A stretch of 64,000 nucleotides of DNA. Origin: Trichopria drosophilae (Eukaryota; Arthropoda; Insecta; Hymenoptera; Diapriidae). How positions within the stretch are numbered: position 1 is the first letter of the stretch; every line of letters begins with the position of its first letter. Location of the stretch: NCBI GenBank assembly GCA_030407085.1, contig CM059582.1, positions 139,486,501 to 139,550,500 on the forward strand, read 5' to 3'. Below are positions 44,242-55,665 of the stretch, one piece after another. The translations under genes were made by a program, and so were the position numbers. The notes under the pieces were generated by a model. That model was given only the letters and a program-made list of their open reading frames with translations, had not been told where the DNA came from and searched no databases.

Positions 44242-45261
44242 TGTTACGTACGGACGTAACCATTGTTTTTTTCTTAAAAACCTGTCTCCTGGATGATCGA
44301 TTATTCGAAAGTCCATATAACACGTTTTTCAAATATTTCAATATATTCAATATATACTTGTATTAATTGAGTTCGTGAAAGCGAAGGAAGTAGATCCTAA
44401 GGTTTCACGAACTCTTCATCGACAGGAGCTGATGCTGCTGGAAACGACGCAATTTCATTTAAAACCACAACGGCTGTATTCTCGCGGAATGGGACAGTGT
44501 TGGAGGATTAAGGTATGCTTTTTCCTCATTTTTATGCGACGGCACTTGCAAGTGTTGGTGATGCGGCATCGACGATTTTTGGCATGGTAACGAATTAAAT
44601 AATTATGTCGTCGCTGCTAGCGATCGGCGATGCCGATCTCGAACTTGACTTGAGTCCGTGTCGTCACTTGTACTTCGCCATTGGTCACGGTAATAGCCGC
44701 GTAGTGCAGTCAATCTCGGACTTCGCGTTTTCGGGTTTGGCCTTCGGTCAAGGCAACCGCCGTGGAATATCGGAAGCGTGAGTGCGGGCGTCAATATGGA
44801 CCCAGCCGAAATGTAAACTCTAATTCAATCCATATTTTTCCCGGCCAATCAGGCCGGTATTTAAGTATTTCCTTTCTAATAAGACTCATTTTCACTCATT
44901 TAATTAGTTCATTAGCATTGATCACGACATCCTTCTTTTTCCCTTTTAAATTCAAAATGAAATAAAATCTATACCTTATGAAAACTCAGTCGGTATCAGT
45001 ACCGACATTTACTAATCAGTAGTGAGTTTTCCTCTCCTTCTCTTTCTGTTTTTTTTCCCTAATATATTATATACATTATAAATATAACATTCACTAAGAA
45101 TTAAAGTCTATACTTTGTTTGACAATTCCAAGCGACCTCGACTTGCGGACACGAATTCGGAGCCCGTACGGGGCTCATTACCGGGGTTAATTAACGATTC
45201 GTATTAAATAAAATTTTAAAGTACAGCTGATACGTTTGGGGTTTTGCCCACAAACGTAACA
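44242..45261 (+). repeat. 5' LTR of the 15.6-kb element
   Basis: Starts tgttacgtacg, ends caaacgtaaca (TG...CA), 1020 bp. A 12-bp inverted pair 'gagttcgtgaaa' / 'tttcacgaactc' (44369-44380, 44403-44414) can form a hairpin. An AATAAA-like site lies at 44962-44967. It is about as similar to its partner as expected for a not very old insertion, with a short differing patch at about 45160-45200. Confidence 0.9.
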
Positions 45262-45285
45262 GCTGGAAAAATTGGTGGCAGCGGT
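45262..45285 (+). promoter_or_regulatory. Candidate primer-binding region
   Basis: Just inside the 5' LTR the sequence reads ctggaaaaattggtggcagc. The 'tggtggcagcgg' part resembles the tRNA-complementary sites of gypsy elements. The priming tRNA cannot be named from sight. Confidence 0.5.
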
Positions 45286-45394
45286 TATTATATATTATTA
45301 TTTATTATCCAGGATTCCGGGATAACGCGTCTGCATTAGAATTTTTCCGTCCAGGTTTATAAACAAAATCATATTTATAATTTAAAAAAAAAAC

Positions 45395-46696
45395 ATGACA
45401 GGGCATCAAAAAATTTCACTGAATGCGTCTTTAGCTTTGATGAATAACATGGCCGAGAATTTTGACGGTAAAAATATGTCGCTAAAGGATTTTATACAAG
45501 ATATTAAAAAAGCTTGCCTAGGGAAATTACAAGGTATAGCACGCAATAGTACATTCGGCAAAACTATAAATACTATTGATGAATTAATCGATCACCTAAA
45601 GAAAAGATTCGCTTCTGGAAAGACGTATTCATATTACCGCCATGAATTAGAAAATTCGAGAATGTATCGATCTGACTCGGTTAGCGATATTAGGGACAGA
45701 ATAAACATATTATTTGAAGACGCGCGGATTGCGCTAGAAAAGGAAGTAACGTGTAATAGCGAACGTGAAGGTGAGTCAATTATTAAACCACTGGAAATAA
45801 CGGCATTTGACGAGTTTATGAGAGGGTTGCCGGATGATTTTGTTAGGTTTGTCGATGCAAAAGAACCAAAAACCCTAGATGAAGCATGGGAAGCTGCATT
45901 AAGGATAGAATCGAGAACAGAGCAAGGAATTATGCCCGTTTCCAGAACTTCCCGTATACTTTACACTCGTGATCGTCCCGCGAATATAGATAGGTACGAG
46001 AGAGGTATCCCTGATATTTTACGAACAAACGCATAAAATGGCGGATATGAGGATAGGAGGGCTAGATTTAGCAACGAGACTTCGATATACCATAATCCAT
46101 ATCCAAATCATTATGGTATCCATTCCGAATTCGCTCCGAGAAGGGACAATAGTTCCGATGATGGCAATAATTGTTCTTGGAGTGAACCACCATTACGAAA
46201 TTTTTAGCAATATCTTCCACCATATCCTCCTTATCCATATCCATGTTTAGACCCATATCCACCCTATTCGATGCCTTCACATCATCCGCCTCGTTCCGCA
46301 TCGCCCAACTTCCAACAATCTCCTTTGGGGCGAAGTGATAGCTATCGGGATAAATCGAGAGCACATGATCGATCACCTAAACCCGATTTCATCAGAAGGT
46401 CATATTCTAATTAAACCGATCGCGCTAGATCACCCGCTCGCGTTCACCCATCTCACGATTATACCCGAAATCCTCCACTTCGAGATAACAATCGAGCTGA
46501 ACCTAACATGCAAGACCAATCACCACGTAGGCAATCGCAGTACGATTACCGCTCCAGAACGCCAGATTTTGACAGATATCGTTCTCCAGAAAGATCTGCG
46601 TCACCCAATATTACGTCGGGTCCGAACCCTCCAAAAAATCATCTGAACGTTCGCCTGAAGCGTTATCAGCCGTTACAAATAATTTCAAAAATATGA
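45395..46696 (+). pseudogene. Ty3/gypsy gag with RS/Pro-rich tail
   Basis: The ATG at 45395 opens 213 codons of a capsid-like region, starting 'MTGHQKISLNASLALMNNMA' and passing 'FIQDIKKACLGKLQGIARN' and 'FDEFMRGLPDDFVRFV', typical of insect gypsy gag. After a frame break at 46036 the coding continues in another frame with a Pro- and Arg/Ser-rich tail ('RYRSPERSASPNITSG') to 46696. No zinc knuckle is visible. Acts as the structural particle protein in related elements. The break makes it a pseudogene. Confidence 0.75.
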
Positions 46697-46793
46697 ATTT
46701 AAACGAGACAGCGACTCGGTGGAATGATGCCGCGACCGGTCGCGAATCGATTCCACTCTGAAAGGCATCGGTAAGGTTTTTGGAATTAGCAGG

Positions 46794-47372
46794 GTGCGAG
46801 GGAATGAGTCACCGGTCGTAGAATTATACTCGACTAAATTTCGGAACAATAACGCTACCCTTTTAGTAGATACGGGAGCCGATATTAACTTAATCAAATT
46901 ATCGGCTTTGGATCGCGATATTGATGTTATTATTGACAACTCGATCGATATTTATGGTATAAGTCAAAAAACCATCCAAACTTATGGTACCGTCATCATA
47001 CGGCTTTTTAACGATCCTGCAACTTTTCACGTAGTTTCACCGCGTTTTCCTATAGAAAGTGATGGGATTTTAGGAAAGGAATTCCTTCGACAGGAAGAAG
47101 CTGAAATCGCATTCACACATAAAACGTTAGTAGTCGAGAGCCAGCCCATTTGGTTCATAGATCAGATAAGTGAGTCTTACAGGGCAAAAACCGCGTTTTC
47201 AACCCCGACTGGCCATTATGAATTTACTCGAATGCCGGAAGGATTAAAAAACGCTCCTGCGACATTTCAGCGTTTCATGAATCAAGTATTAATGGGTTTA
47301 CGGGGGACCGAAATGTTTGTATATCTTGACGATATAATAGTCTTCTCACGTTTATTAAAGTTCTCAATTTAA
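46794..47372 (+). pseudogene. Gypsy protease fused by deletion to RT palm
   Basis: The aspartic protease motif '[12 protein letters not shown]' (DTG) lies at about 46858 with a downstream flap-like region. At about 47165 the protein jumps directly to '[19 protein letters not shown]' and '[14 protein letters not shown]', then '[12 protein letters not shown]' (YLDD). The fingers and first catalytic block of RT, normally ~100 or more residues, are missing: an in-frame internal deletion. A stop follows the YLDD block at 47370. Confidence 0.83.
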
Positions 47373-48237
47373 AGGAACATGGTAAAAAAATGCGTCGACT
47401 TTTTAACCGATTATCGGAGATAAATTTAACCTTACAACCACACAAATGTGAGTTTTTACGAACCGAGGTAACGTATCTGGGTCACATCGTCAGTAAAGAG
47501 GGAATCTAACCATATCCTACAAAGATTCGAGTAGTGTAGCATTTTCCACGACCTAAATCTGCACGAAATGTTAGAGGATTCATAGGCCTAGTAGGTTACT
47601 ACCGACGGTTTATCAAAAATTCCTCCGCGCGAGCTAAACCTCTTTCAAAATTAACTAGTAAAAATTGTATGTTTAAATGGGAAGCCGAGCAGGATGCGAG
47701 CTTTAATGATTTACGGAACGCGTTGAGCCAAAGCCCTATTTTACAGTACCCTGATTTTCAGAAACAGTTTATCCTCGCGACAGATGCGTCTAATATTGCA
47801 ATTGGCGCGGTACTCAGTTGCTGACTACCAATTGCTTATCTATCTAAAGCCTTATCCAATACTGAACAAAATTACGATACAACCGAAAAAGAGTGTCTAG
47901 CTGCTCTTTATGCCATGTTATATTTTCGTCCTTACTTGTACGGACGAAAGTTTACCCTAATCTGCGACCACGAACCTTTAAAATGGATCAATTCCAAGGG
48001 TGATGTGAGTCAAAAGCTCATACGTTGGCGTTTGAAACTTTTAAATTATAAATATGATTTTGTTTATAAACCTGGACGGAAAAATTCTAATGCCTACGCG
48101 TTATCCCGGAATCCGATTTTGAGCGACGAAACCGCGTCGGACGGTGATTTGGAAGAACAATCGGAATTTAAAGTACTTCCTTTAAAATCAAAACCTAATA
48201 AAATAACACCTTACGCGCGAATACTGAAAATGCAATA
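47373..48237 (+). pseudogene. Gypsy RT thumb and RNase H
   Basis: Across frame changes the thumb block 'RGFIGLVGYYRRFIKNSS' precedes RNase H with 'FILATDASNIAIGAVLS' (first acidic residue), 'TEKECLAALYAMLYFRPYL' and 'CDHEPLKWINSK'. The end is 'KPGRKNSNAYALSRNPI', the conserved C-terminal strand of the gypsy RNase H. Stops lie near 47821 and 47508. Confidence 0.82.
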
Positions 48238-48249
48238 GCACCATGAATA

Positions 48250-49262
48250 TCCACTACAACAGTTCGTAAGAAACCAGGAAGGCCGGTGGGAAGCAAAAAC
48301 AAACCCAAACCTACCACAAACGTCAGTATTCTTCCAAACCCTAAGAATACTACGGTCGAATCAATTGCATCAAGAACTCGGTCCAAGGTTAATCCCCCAC
48401 GTGACTTTCAGCGACAGTCACCTCTTTTACAAAACACAGTTAGATCTTCCCAATCGTCGATTTCCGCAGATGAAATGTCATTAATGTCGACGGATTCTGA
48501 TGTTCAAAACTTGAGGGGTAGGAAACAAATATTAAGAGGCGTGGAACCTTTGGTATACCCAGCGAATCTACCCGAACGCACTTCATCAGGGTCCGATGAT
48601 GAAGACCCAACTCAAGATAAAGCGCAACCCCTCAAAGAACAGCAGGAACCATTGAATCAGGCTGAGATTCCAATAATTCTGAGCTCGACCGATTCTGGCT
48701 CTGATCAGAACGTATTATATGGTGTCAATGAACCTGAAGCCTCTGAATCTTTCAAAACGAAATTTGATCATGATCGCACCGAAAAGTTTTGATGATATAC
48801 TCCTGTGGGATGGGTATGAATCGGAACCTGAGTTTGCCCTCCCGAGAAGATTCTCAGAAGGAAACAGCGTAGATGATAATCTCTGTGAAATTTTAACAGA
48901 AATGGACCCATACAGCGATGAACATGGAGATGAAACAATGGAAAAGAGAATTAAGAATATGATCAGCAATGCAGGAAACATTAGTAGTGAATCTTGTTCC
49001 GAATCGGATGAATTCGAAACTGCAAATGACCATCCTCAAACATTACCACGATTACCCAAACCTGATGCTAGATCGACACCGTATACTACCGGTAAAGAAA
49101 ATGCGTTAAAACGAGGCTCGTTCTCAGTCCCGTTGTTATCAGAGATTGAAAAATTAAATGATACCTACGTAAAATCTCCTATTCGGCCCAGTAATATACC
49201 GTTATTATTAATACCTGAAGAACGCGATTCACACGTGAAGTTCAAAGTAAATAAAAAATATA
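48250..49262 (+). pseudogene. Linker after RNase H with AT-hook, unknown acidic region
   Basis: A frame at 48286-48792 begins with 'GRPVGSKNKPKPTTN', an AT-hook core. Ser/Asp-rich sequence follows; a second frame from about 48790 gives an acidic, low-complexity stretch ('SSESCSESDEFETANDHP') with no known domain. In related elements an integrase should follow here, but a second gypsy element begins at 49263. The function of the acidic region is unknown. Confidence 0.5.
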
Positions 49263-49570
49263 TCAAGAGGGAAATCACCTTGCGCACACAAGGACCTGAC
49301 GAGCCCATCCGTGAATACTTGGTGGCCCTACGGAGCCTATTCAACTTACTTGCTTTCCCCCCGTCTCAAGAAGAGCAGCTGGATATCGCAGTCCAAAACT
49401 TGCGTCCGGGTTTAGCTCGAAAAATCGAGAGGGAAGCCGTTACCGACTTTGCAGACTTACTGCGGATCGGTCGACAGGTGGAGGGGGCCGCCAATCAAGA
49501 GAGGGTCTACCGCCCCCTCCAGCGGCTAACCAGTCCGCCTTCCCCGCCTTCGCCTATACACGCAAGATGA
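49263..49570 (+). pseudogene. Gag C-terminal part of the second gypsy
   Basis: The frame gives 'EYLVALRSLFNLLAFPPSQE', then 'LDIAVQNLRPGLARKI' and 'FADLLRIGRQVEG', a typical retrotransposon gag helix set. No start is present; it is fused to the preceding frame of the host element by the junction. It ends at a stop after a Pro-rich tail at about 49568. A following 70-codon frame (49567-49779) is basic and low-complexity. Confidence 0.72.
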
Positions 49571-49742
49571 GGAGAGGCAAGGAAAAGCTGGCCCTCGCGA
49601 CGCCCGCGGTAAAGATGGCCAAAGTTAGCGTCGTAACCCCACCCCCTCCGTCGCCAGCCCCCTACGAGGAAGAGGAGGCGGCGCCGGTAGCCCGCGTAGA
49701 GCGGAACAGAGGTCGCAACCCCACGCGCTCGACTGCGCCGGA

Positions 49743-51386
49743 TTGGTCGCCCCCTCCCAAGAAGCCGGCCCACGATTAAGGAGGCTACTCGATAAATTCT
49801 ACCCCACAAATAGGACCCCTACGATCGGAATAACGCGTCTGACGCAGCACGCTATGGACGTACAGGGTCATCCCCCGATCCGTCAAAACGCTCGCCTACT
49901 CACTCCTTACATGCTAAAAGTAGCACAGGACGCGGTCGATGAAATGCTAAGGAATGGCATCATCGAACGCTCCGCGAGCCCCTGGATGAGTAACCTCGTT
50001 ATCGTCCGGAAGTCGAATGGGACTTTTAGGTTCTGCGTAGACTTCCGAGACGTAAATAAGATAACCAAGAAGGATGCTTACCCGCTCCCCTCGATGGATA
50101 GGATTCTGTCCGGGTTGAGTCGAGCCCAATGCATCACCACCCTCGATCTAAGCCAGGCCTACTTTCAGGTGCCGGTAGCACCTAACAGTCGGCCCGTTAC
50201 CGCGTTCGCTGTCCCAGGGCGCGGTTTATTTCAATTCAAACGAATGCCTTTCAGGCTCACCAACGCGCCGGCGACTTTTCAACGATTAGTGGACCGTCTC
50301 ATCGACCCCGCGTGGGAACCCCACGTCTTCGCGTATTTGGATGACATCATCATCACCACGGACAATGAGGAGGTCCATTGTCGCTATTTGAGACTTGTAT
50401 TGACCAGTCTACGCAACGCCGGATTGGAACTAAACCCGGAGAAGAGTGAATTCTTCCGGGACGAGGTAAAATACCTCGGGTTCGTACTGAATAAAGATGG
50501 ACTAAAGACGGATCCGGATAAGGTCGCTCCCGTTCTCGGATTTCCGCCCCCCACCAACCTCAAACAGCTAAGGCGCTTTTTAGGGATGGTGGGGTGGTAC
50601 GCGCGCTTTCTCCCAGATTTTTCGCGTGATCGCGTTCATCTGACGAAATTACTAACAAAGAATACTCCCTGGATATGGGGCCCAGAGCAGCAATCTGCAT
50701 TCGAAGCCAACCGAGATTCCCTCACCCGTACCCCCGTGTTGGCACGCCCAAACTTCGACGTCCCCTTCACGAATCAGACGGATGCGAGCGACTTTGCTAT
50801 CGGGGCGGTAATCACTCAAGAAATCGCCGGTAATGAGCACCCGATTAGCTTTGCTAGCCGCGTGCTCACCAAGGCTGAACGGAAGTATACCGTCACGGAG
50901 AAAGAGTGTCTCGCCGTCCTCTGGGCCGTGAAAAAGTATCGACCCTATGTCGAGGGGACCCATTTTCGGGTGATCACCGATCATAGCAGTCTGCAGTGGC
51001 TCAGGAATTTGCGAGACCCAACCGGGAGATTGGCACGGTGGGCCCTAGCCATGCAGACCTATGATATGAAAATCGAGCATCGAAAAGGCACGCTCAATGT
51101 GGTGCCCGATGCCCTCTCGAGAATGTACGAAAATGTCGATACCGCCCTTTGCGCACTGGGCGATACCACGGACCCGTGGTACACCCAGAAAATGGATAAT
51201 ATCCGAAAATTTCCCTCGAAATATCCGGATTGGAGGATCGAGGATGACCGGATATATTTCCACAAGCCCCACCCGCTGATAGAGTCCGCCCTCAATGACC
51301 TCGACGCCTGGAAACTCGTTCTCCCCGCCGGAGCGCGAGCCCGTGCCCTCAGCGATGCGCACGATAGCCGCAAGCCGGCCATTTAG
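49743..51386 (+). pseudogene. Gypsy RT and RNase H (second element)
   Basis: An open 547-codon frame carries RT with 'CVDFRDVNKITKKDAYPLP' and 'ITTLDLSQAYFQVPV' (first catalytic Asp), 'VFAYLDDIIITT' (YLDD) and 'LKQLRRFLGMVGWYARFLP'. RNase H follows with 'QTDASDFAIGAVITQE', 'TEKECLAVLWAVKKYRPYV' and 'ITDHSSLQWLRN'. One oddity: the usually invariant Gly in the PFGL block is Arg ('MPFRLTNAPATFQ'). The frame ends at 51386 with a stop where the integrase zinc finger should continue. Catalytic residues are otherwise present. Confidence 0.9.
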
Positions 51387-52752
51387 GAGTTGATAAGACG
51401 TATCCCCGTCTCATCCAAGACTTCTATTGGCCCGGTGTTTTCCAGGACGTCACTACTTTCGTCGCACGATGCCCCGCCTGTCAGAAGCAAAAAGTTTCCC
51501 AGCAGTCCCCGACCGGACTCATGCGCGAAAGAACCACGGAAGACCCCTGGATGACGGTCAGTTCCGACGTCATGGGATCGTTCCCCCCCAGCAAGCGTCA
51601 AAACTAGTTCGTAGTGGTTTTTCAGGATATGTTTACTAAATATGTGGAAGTGAAGCCCCTTCGAGCGGCTACAGGTGCCGCCATAATGGCCGCCTTCAAT
51701 AGCCTAGTTATTAATCGATGGGGTTGCCCAAGATATTTTCTTTCAGACAATGCCAAGCAGTACGAGAACACATACGTGCGGACCCACCTGAAACAGTTAG
51801 GCATAACCCCCGCTCGCACCCCCCGTATCACGCCCAAGCGAACCCAGTCGAGAGGGTAAACCGGACCCTCAAAACGATGATGTGCACCTTCGTGTCACAC
51901 GACCATCGCGACTGGGACGTGCACCTAGAGGAACTTACGTTCGCCCTGAATACGGCTGTCCAGTCGTCCACGAAAATGACCCCCGCGTTTCTGAATTTCG
52001 GCCGCAATCCAGTAGCCATTAGAAATCTACGTACCGATCTTCCCCCTCCCCAACTTACACTACCCAAGGATTCTGAATTCTGGCATGATCGAATGAGGAG
52101 GCTACCTCTCATTCACGACTGGGTACATCGCAACCTGGAGCGCGCCGCGACGCGCCAAGCCGAATACTATAATCGCTCCCATCGTGAGGTAGAATACAAG
52201 GTGGGCGATTTAGTGCTACGACGCATACGGGTCCTATCGTCGGGAGCTCAAAATTTTGCGGCTAAACTTGCGCCCAAATTCAGCGGCCCGCATAGAATAG
52301 TACGAGTAATATCCCCCGTCGTTTTCGAACTGAGTGACCCGGATAGTCGTCGGAACCCAAGGGCGCATATCAAGGACCTGAAACCCTATCGCGCCCCCGA
52401 CGCCGAGGAGAGTTCGAGAAGCGAACCAATCGCTCCACCCTCGATACCCGAAAATCCTACGGACCCTCAATTAAAAATGAGGAGTCCGGACTCGTTAGGA
52501 GAAGAACCATTGCCACGTCGCCGTGGGCGGCCATCGAAACAGCCCCGACCGGTCACCCAAGGACCGAACGATCGTACCCCCATGCTACGCCGCAGCGAGG
52601 TGCCCCGAGTGATAAGGCCAGTGGAGACGACTAAAGCGACCCCACCCCGTAGGCGCCCAGGTCGTCCACGCAAGACGGCAGCGCCACATGTCTCCGTTTC
52701 GCCGGCGCACCCGGGCGGAAGACGTCCCGGTCTACGCCCCCGAAGAGTCTAG
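51387..52752 (+). pseudogene. Gypsy integrase with AT-hook tail (second element)
   Basis: After a frame break come the zinc-binding 'VARCPACQKQKV', the core ('TVSSDVMGSFPPSKRQ' with the first Asp, then 'YFLSDNAKQYEN'), and, after another frame change, 'PVERVNRTLKTMM' with the catalytic Glu. The C-terminal DNA-binding strand region 'PKFSGPHRIVRVISPVVFEL' follows. The tail has two AT-hooks ('RRRGRPSKQPRP' and 'RRRPGRPRKTAAP'), ending at 52752. A stop within the core (near 51605) and two frame changes disable it. Confidence 0.85.
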
Positions 52753-55530
52753 ATGCTACACTGGTACCTCTATAGTTGAGGGACCACCCCCCCACCTTTA
52801 TCTATATTTTTTTTTGTGTTTTGTTGTTTTGTTGTTGCTGTGTATGGGTCAATTGATGTCAAACTGTATTGTCTTACTAATTATGCTTTCACTCTGTTAG
52901 TAGGTCATATTATTGGAATAAAAAAAGGATAAGGTTGGCCCAACTCTTAAAGCAGACCCAACCAATGTAGGGTAATCCCCCTTTTTTTTACAGGTACAAA
53001 ACAGCAAAATGGTAAAGGTGGCACCGGGAAAGAAGAGGACCCGGTGGGCGAGGGTGCCCTGCCAAGTCACCTTCGTCCGCTCCAGGGGAGCCACGGCGTC
53101 GCACCACCGACGCCAGAGGCAGCGACAGCGATGCCGCCACTCACCACGGCGGAATTCCCGCCCCTACCGACCATCTGCCACCTGCCCCAACCGGTGGAGG
53201 CCGGACGGGTGGTGTTCGCGCGGCCAACCGCCGACCACCCGATTCCCCCGTGCCACGCCGGTCTAAGACCCCTGCAGTTGGGGACGGTGACAGACGAGTC
53301 GGATGACCCGTCGGGACAACCGCGCCTCCGCCGCCCCTATGAGGCCCCCGGACAGCCCCCGCCCCCGGACACGGATCACTCCCCACCGGAGGAGATGGAG
53401 GAGGGCGGAGACGGTGCCGCGCAGCCCTCCATCGGGCAACCGGGGGAGAACCTCCTCGTTGGCCCCCCCTTCTCTCCCCTCCCAGTCGTTGGTCCCTATA
53501 GAGGACTTTTGCGCCTTGGTCTGGGAGGAGGAGCGGAGGGGTCGGCGGGGGCAGTTCTAAAGGGGACCCCCCGAGGTGCCAAACCCGCAACCGTGCCCCC
53601 CCCCCCCCCCCGCCGGTGCGGAAATTTGTTTGGGCCCATCCGGCACAGCCGCGCCCCCTCTCCCCCCTTCGATTTGTGCGGGCCGAGCCCCTCCCGGGAA
53701 CCCAGGCGACCAGCAACACCGACCTCGCGGAGCCGGTGTGCGAGGAACCCCGCCGGGTTGACGCTTACCGCCGTCGTCGACGACGCCGACGAACCCGAAG
53801 GGGGAACCGCACCCGGCCGCTCCGCGGGGTAGCCCATTGCGACCCCTGGCGGATTCCGCGACCGGATCCCCCGGTCCTAATAAGGATCGCCCCAGACCGG
53901 GCACTATTAGTTAGCGTGGTGTCGGTAGACCCGGGAGGACGGTCGCGGTAACGCAGCCACCTCCCCTGATATCCCTACCACCCCCCCTCATGGCACCGCT
54001 AGTTCCGGTAGCGGCTCTCGGGGGACGCACCCTCACCAGGGCCCTCACCTTCGCCGCTGCTGGAATTGTGGCCAGCGAGGCCACCCGGCGCACAGTTGCT
54101 ATCGGCGACTACGGGGGGGAAGGAGGTCTCGCGACGAAGGGGGCCGTTAACCCCCAATCGCCGGAGGCACCCGGCCCGGTAGCGGGTAGAGTAGCCTCCT
54201 CCTCTCCATCCCGGTATCAGGGACGTGCCGGTGTCGTGTGCGTGACCTGCTGTCCCGTACGATGATGTTGTCCTTCGCGAATTATTGTTACCCTCGGCTA
54301 TGCACATGCCAGAGTGCAATAAAATAATGAGTAAAGTCAAGTCGCGCTAAACCGTGTAGTAAATGGGGAATTCGTCCTTAGAGAGACGTCACGCAATCTA
54401 AAGATTTTGCTAATTCGCCCCGACGGTTTGTTTTAGTGGTCCGTCGCGAATGCCACCGACCTAAATATTTAAGGACACGTCGCAATAAGTCGCCAATTCG
54501 GGACTTAGTACGTGAAGTTCAAGGCGAGTTGAGTCCTCCTCGCCGTCGCCCCGTTGCGATTCAGTTGGCCCGAACACTCCCTACCCCCCCCCCCCCCCCC
54601 AGAACCCGAACGTCGACATATGACATACAGTACCCACGGGGTACTGGAGTCAGGCCCGGGGGTTCGTGACGAAACCCGTCACAGATCGACGCGCTTCCCG
54701 AACCTCGCGCCATCTATTGGGGCCGGGCGTAACCCCGCTACGAAGTCCGCCCCTCCCGGAGGAGAAACGGTTCTTTTTACCGGAGCGCACCTCCACTCGT
54801 CCTCCCCCACAGGTCGTGCCGCAGTGCGCCTCGAGAGTTCCCGAGTAACGGGCCTCGGCCACTGCCGCCGACCTCTCTCCAACCCTCCCTACCGTTCTCT
54901 CTCTCAAAATAGCGATAGCTAGCCCGAGACGATACGGGGACGCACGAAGCACTTGTCAGCGCTCCGTGTCGTCCCCTCCCACCACGAAGACCCCGAGGAC
55001 GGTGCTCGTCATCGCCCCGACGAGTACGTCCCCCAACTCGGACCCCCGGACGAACCCCTCTCTTGCGCCGGTAGCTCGAGCGCGCACCCGCTGACCCGAC
55101 GGCGCACCGCTGAAGAAGACCAGGAACAAGAGGGACAGTATCCGTGAGGCTCTAGCCAAGGAGACATCAGTAGTTCGCGCCGCGTGTCGAGAAAAAGTAT
55201 TGACCAGGATCGTCATCGCCGTGATTCCGCAAGCGAGCTAGTGCCCTCACAGCCGCAGGAAAAGGGGAGTCGAGTTCGACGCCAGTATCACCGAGCTGAA
55301 CCCCCCCGGGACCAAGGAGGAATCGAGGATCCCGGACATCATAACCGGTGAGTAGTTTTTTGGATTTTATAAGTGCTCCATAGTCACCCCCCCCCCGCGA
55401 GTGTTAATCTTTGCGTACTTGTTCCCGGTCATATCAAAAGAAATTCCGCCGTCGCGAGATGTGGACCTGCGCCCCCCCGTCCCCCTTTTGTAGTTCGTGT
55501 GAGAAAATTAAAGATTGCCTCGTCCTTTTC
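52753..55530 (+). other. GC-rich tail of the second gypsy, no assigned gene
   Basis: Long homopolymer C tracts (53597-53612, 54583-54600) and Pro/Arg-rich overlapping open frames (for example 53044-53832, 262 codons) appear on both strands, as expected for high GC. None shows a known domain. An aataaa occurs at 54318. A 'cg|gtgagtag' and a 'ccttttcag|gg' (55349, 55532) could be splice signals. LTR and UTR parts may be here but cannot be bounded. Confidence 0.4.
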
Positions 55531-55648
55531 AGGGCGAGGTTACAAGATCATTAACATCACGGATAAAAACAATGCAGTGTTTGAGACTGTGTCTGGAATG
55601 AGATATAAAAAACATTTGGATAAAATTAAGCTCTCAAAGAGAATGTAA
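55531..55648 (+). pseudogene. Integrase C-terminus of the first gypsy
   Basis: About 38 codons ('YKIINITDKNNAVFETVSG' and a lysine-rich end at 55648) fit the usual C-terminal tail of a gypsy integrase ('GPY.I' strand). They sit just upstream of env and in the AT-rich composition of the host element. This is the evidence that the first integrase once existed and was replaced. Confidence 0.6.
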
Positions 55649-55665
55649 TGTTTTAGTTTTATAGA

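Larger units (their letters stand above)
49263..55530 (+). mobile_element. Second, GC-rich Ty3/gypsy element replacing the integrase
   Basis: Base composition jumps to clearly GC-rich at about 49263 and falls back to AT-rich at about 55530. The unit holds the end of a gag, a pol with RT, RNase H and integrase, and a 2.7-kb proline/arginine-rich tail. No LTR pair is visible, so its ends are truncated or highly diverged. It sits where the first element's integrase should be, and the first element's integrase tail resumes right after it. Confidence 0.72.

Noticed and set aside
53044..53832. 262-codon Pro-rich open frame and its overlapping neighbours
   Set aside because: High GC content yields long open frames on both strands; no domain and no consistent start.
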